DNA of 64,000 nt from Nipponacmea schrenckii (Eukaryota > Mollusca > Gastropoda > Lottiidae): assembly GCA_030562195.1 (NCBI GenBank), contig CM060200.1:34821023-34885022 (forward strand), in the 5' to 3' direction. A program made the position numbers and the translations under genes. Positions 63,201 to 64,000 of this stretch are shown in pieces (within the stretch, counting starts at the first letter, position 1; the number at the start of each line of letters is the position of its first letter). The notes under the pieces are model-generated. The model was not told the origin of the DNA and did no database searches. It was given only the letters and a program-made list of their open reading frames with translations.

Positions 63201-64000
63201 AATTCAAAAGGCTATATCAAGGGACCTTGACCTTCAATTACCTTAAATGTTTTTTCAAGTCAAATAATGTACTTGACCCAAGGTGTTCATACATAAGCTT
63301 ATAATGGTTGTTAAAAAGTTTGTGTTTAAAAAAGGCTATATCATGTGACCTTGTATCAAGTGACCCCATAGTGGTTGTTTGCCACTCTCAGTACTGTTCA
63401 CAGTTCTAGTTTTTATTTGCGGCCACACTTTAAAGGACATATTCCAGGAGACAATATTTTACTACTATCCTTAAAGACTAAGGGGACAATAACTCATGTA
63501 AAAAAAAATATTGAAGACTAAAGGGAGATAATTTTGTTAAGAGCTGGACTTACAAAGGTCATTAACATTATTAACCTTGTAAAATCTATGTAGACTACAG
63601 TGAGATACACATATTTCAATTGGTATTTGTTGTCATAATGTTTCAGTTATCATATTTTGAGGCCAACTGGCCAAGACCAAAAGAGTTGGTAGAGGCAGTA
63701 TGTGTGTCTGGTAATTTGGTGTGTAACGTAAAAAAACAGGCATTGGGGTGGAATGAAGAGAGGTTTGTTTTACAAGTTACCATAGAGGGTCATCAGAGAA
63801 AACTTGATCCTCATTTCTGTAGTCAATATCACCAAGATGCAGAAGTAAGTAACTCTAACAACAAAATATAAACAGTGACTATATAATGTTACATTTCTAT
63901 TACCGGTACCAAATAAGATTTCCCTGAGTGATTTTATTTCTATTTTCAGTGTTATTTAGAATACAGTTTCAACAACTCAAACGTTATCAATCGAGAAAAT
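60220..64000 (+). CDS. Unrecognised secreted-protein gene, 7 exons visible, 3' part beyond window
   Basis: Exons joined by GT/AG sites in continuous frame: 60220-60426, 61136-61217, 61475-61618, 61857-61981, 62281-62424, 63647-63844, 63950-64000 (edge), giving 317 residues so far. The protein opens with a hydrophobic signal peptide (MYFAILLTILCGISGA), then a charged Asp/Lys-rich stretch. N-glycosylation sequons are visible at Asn74, Asn136 and Asn308, and there are scattered cysteines. Other segments include VGPESIVEIGGCQASFG (exon 3), NVPPFDKNLFIGI (exon 4) and a Cys-containing FEANWPRPKELVEAVC (exon 6). I do not recognise a domain. It is probably an extracellular protein, perhaps lineage-restricted. 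The start ATG is supported by the signal peptide. An altered copy of exons 6-7 lies in the intron before exon 6. Exon structure is fairly secure; function is unknown. Confidence 0.75.
62450..63095 (+). pseudogene. Degraded duplicate of exons 6 and 7 of the secreted-protein gene
   Basis: Matches 63410-64000 along its whole length. The CACACTTT... intron sequence is followed by an acceptor and a corrupted exon 6 (about 62712-62900, still showing TTTGAGGCCAACT and TATTGGGGTGGAATGAAG), then a corrupted exon 7 (about 63041-63090, ending TTATCAATCG). It carries many small indels, mostly lengthened runs such as GGGCCCCCCG where the intact copy has a short mixed sequence, and it cannot be translated. 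It is either a decayed tandem duplication or a poorly polished duplicate haplotype. Sequence 63096-63400 between the copies is AT-rich, with two partial copies of a GGCTATATCA..GACCTTG repeat. Confidence 0.7.

Overview
The window looks like AT-rich animal genomic DNA, most probably from a mollusc. It has small exons with GT/AG splice sites, long introns, several minisatellites, and a dispersed tandem-unit repeat recalling molluscan pearl/CvA-type elements. The species assignment is inference. Two genes can be assembled exon by exon and named with confidence, both on the minus strand. A third, plus-strand gene is well supported but I do not recognise its family, and it runs off the right edge.

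Region by region: 1-31.2 kb holds no complete gene that I can defend. It contains dispersed repeats (0.78-1.95, 10.8-12 kb), a tRNA-derived SINE-like sequence (13.4-13.7 kb), a 28-bp minisatellite (13.8-14.2 kb), a long inverted-repeat complex (15.7-18.4 kb), a 49-bp minisatellite (23.9-24.9 kb), and a 44-bp minisatellite with an 88-bp higher-order register (25.9-28.5 kb). A decayed PIF/Harbinger DNA transposon sits inside the last array. A few coding-like pockets (7.2-7.6, 17.2-17.4, 20.4-20.9 kb) stay unassigned.

31.3-48.4 kb is a CDC14-type dual-specificity phosphatase gene with 14 exons plus one extra exon copy. It carries two mutually exclusive versions of exon 7 (88 bp each, same phase) and a cassette exon 13 that switches the reading frame of the C-terminus. 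Its introns contain five same-orientation copies of the dispersed repeat and a 1.24-kb TTAA-flanked transposon. Between the two named genes lies a foldback transposon with a perfect 9-bp target-site duplication (49.7-50.3 kb).

52.1-58.3 kb is the signal peptide peptidase gene (HM13/SPP family, 11 exons, 374 residues). Its exon 6-7 intron holds a Penelope-like retroelement tail with a GIY-YIG endonuclease and, on the opposite strand, a minimal hammerhead ribozyme that is sense to the host gene. An XBP1/ATF6-type motif lies just upstream of the start codon, which fits an ER protease.

60.2-64 kb is a secreted-protein gene with at least 7 exons. A degraded second copy of its exons 6 and 7 lies in its fifth intron and may be an assembly artefact. 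The three genes have no evident shared pathway; they are ordinary eukaryotic neighbours.
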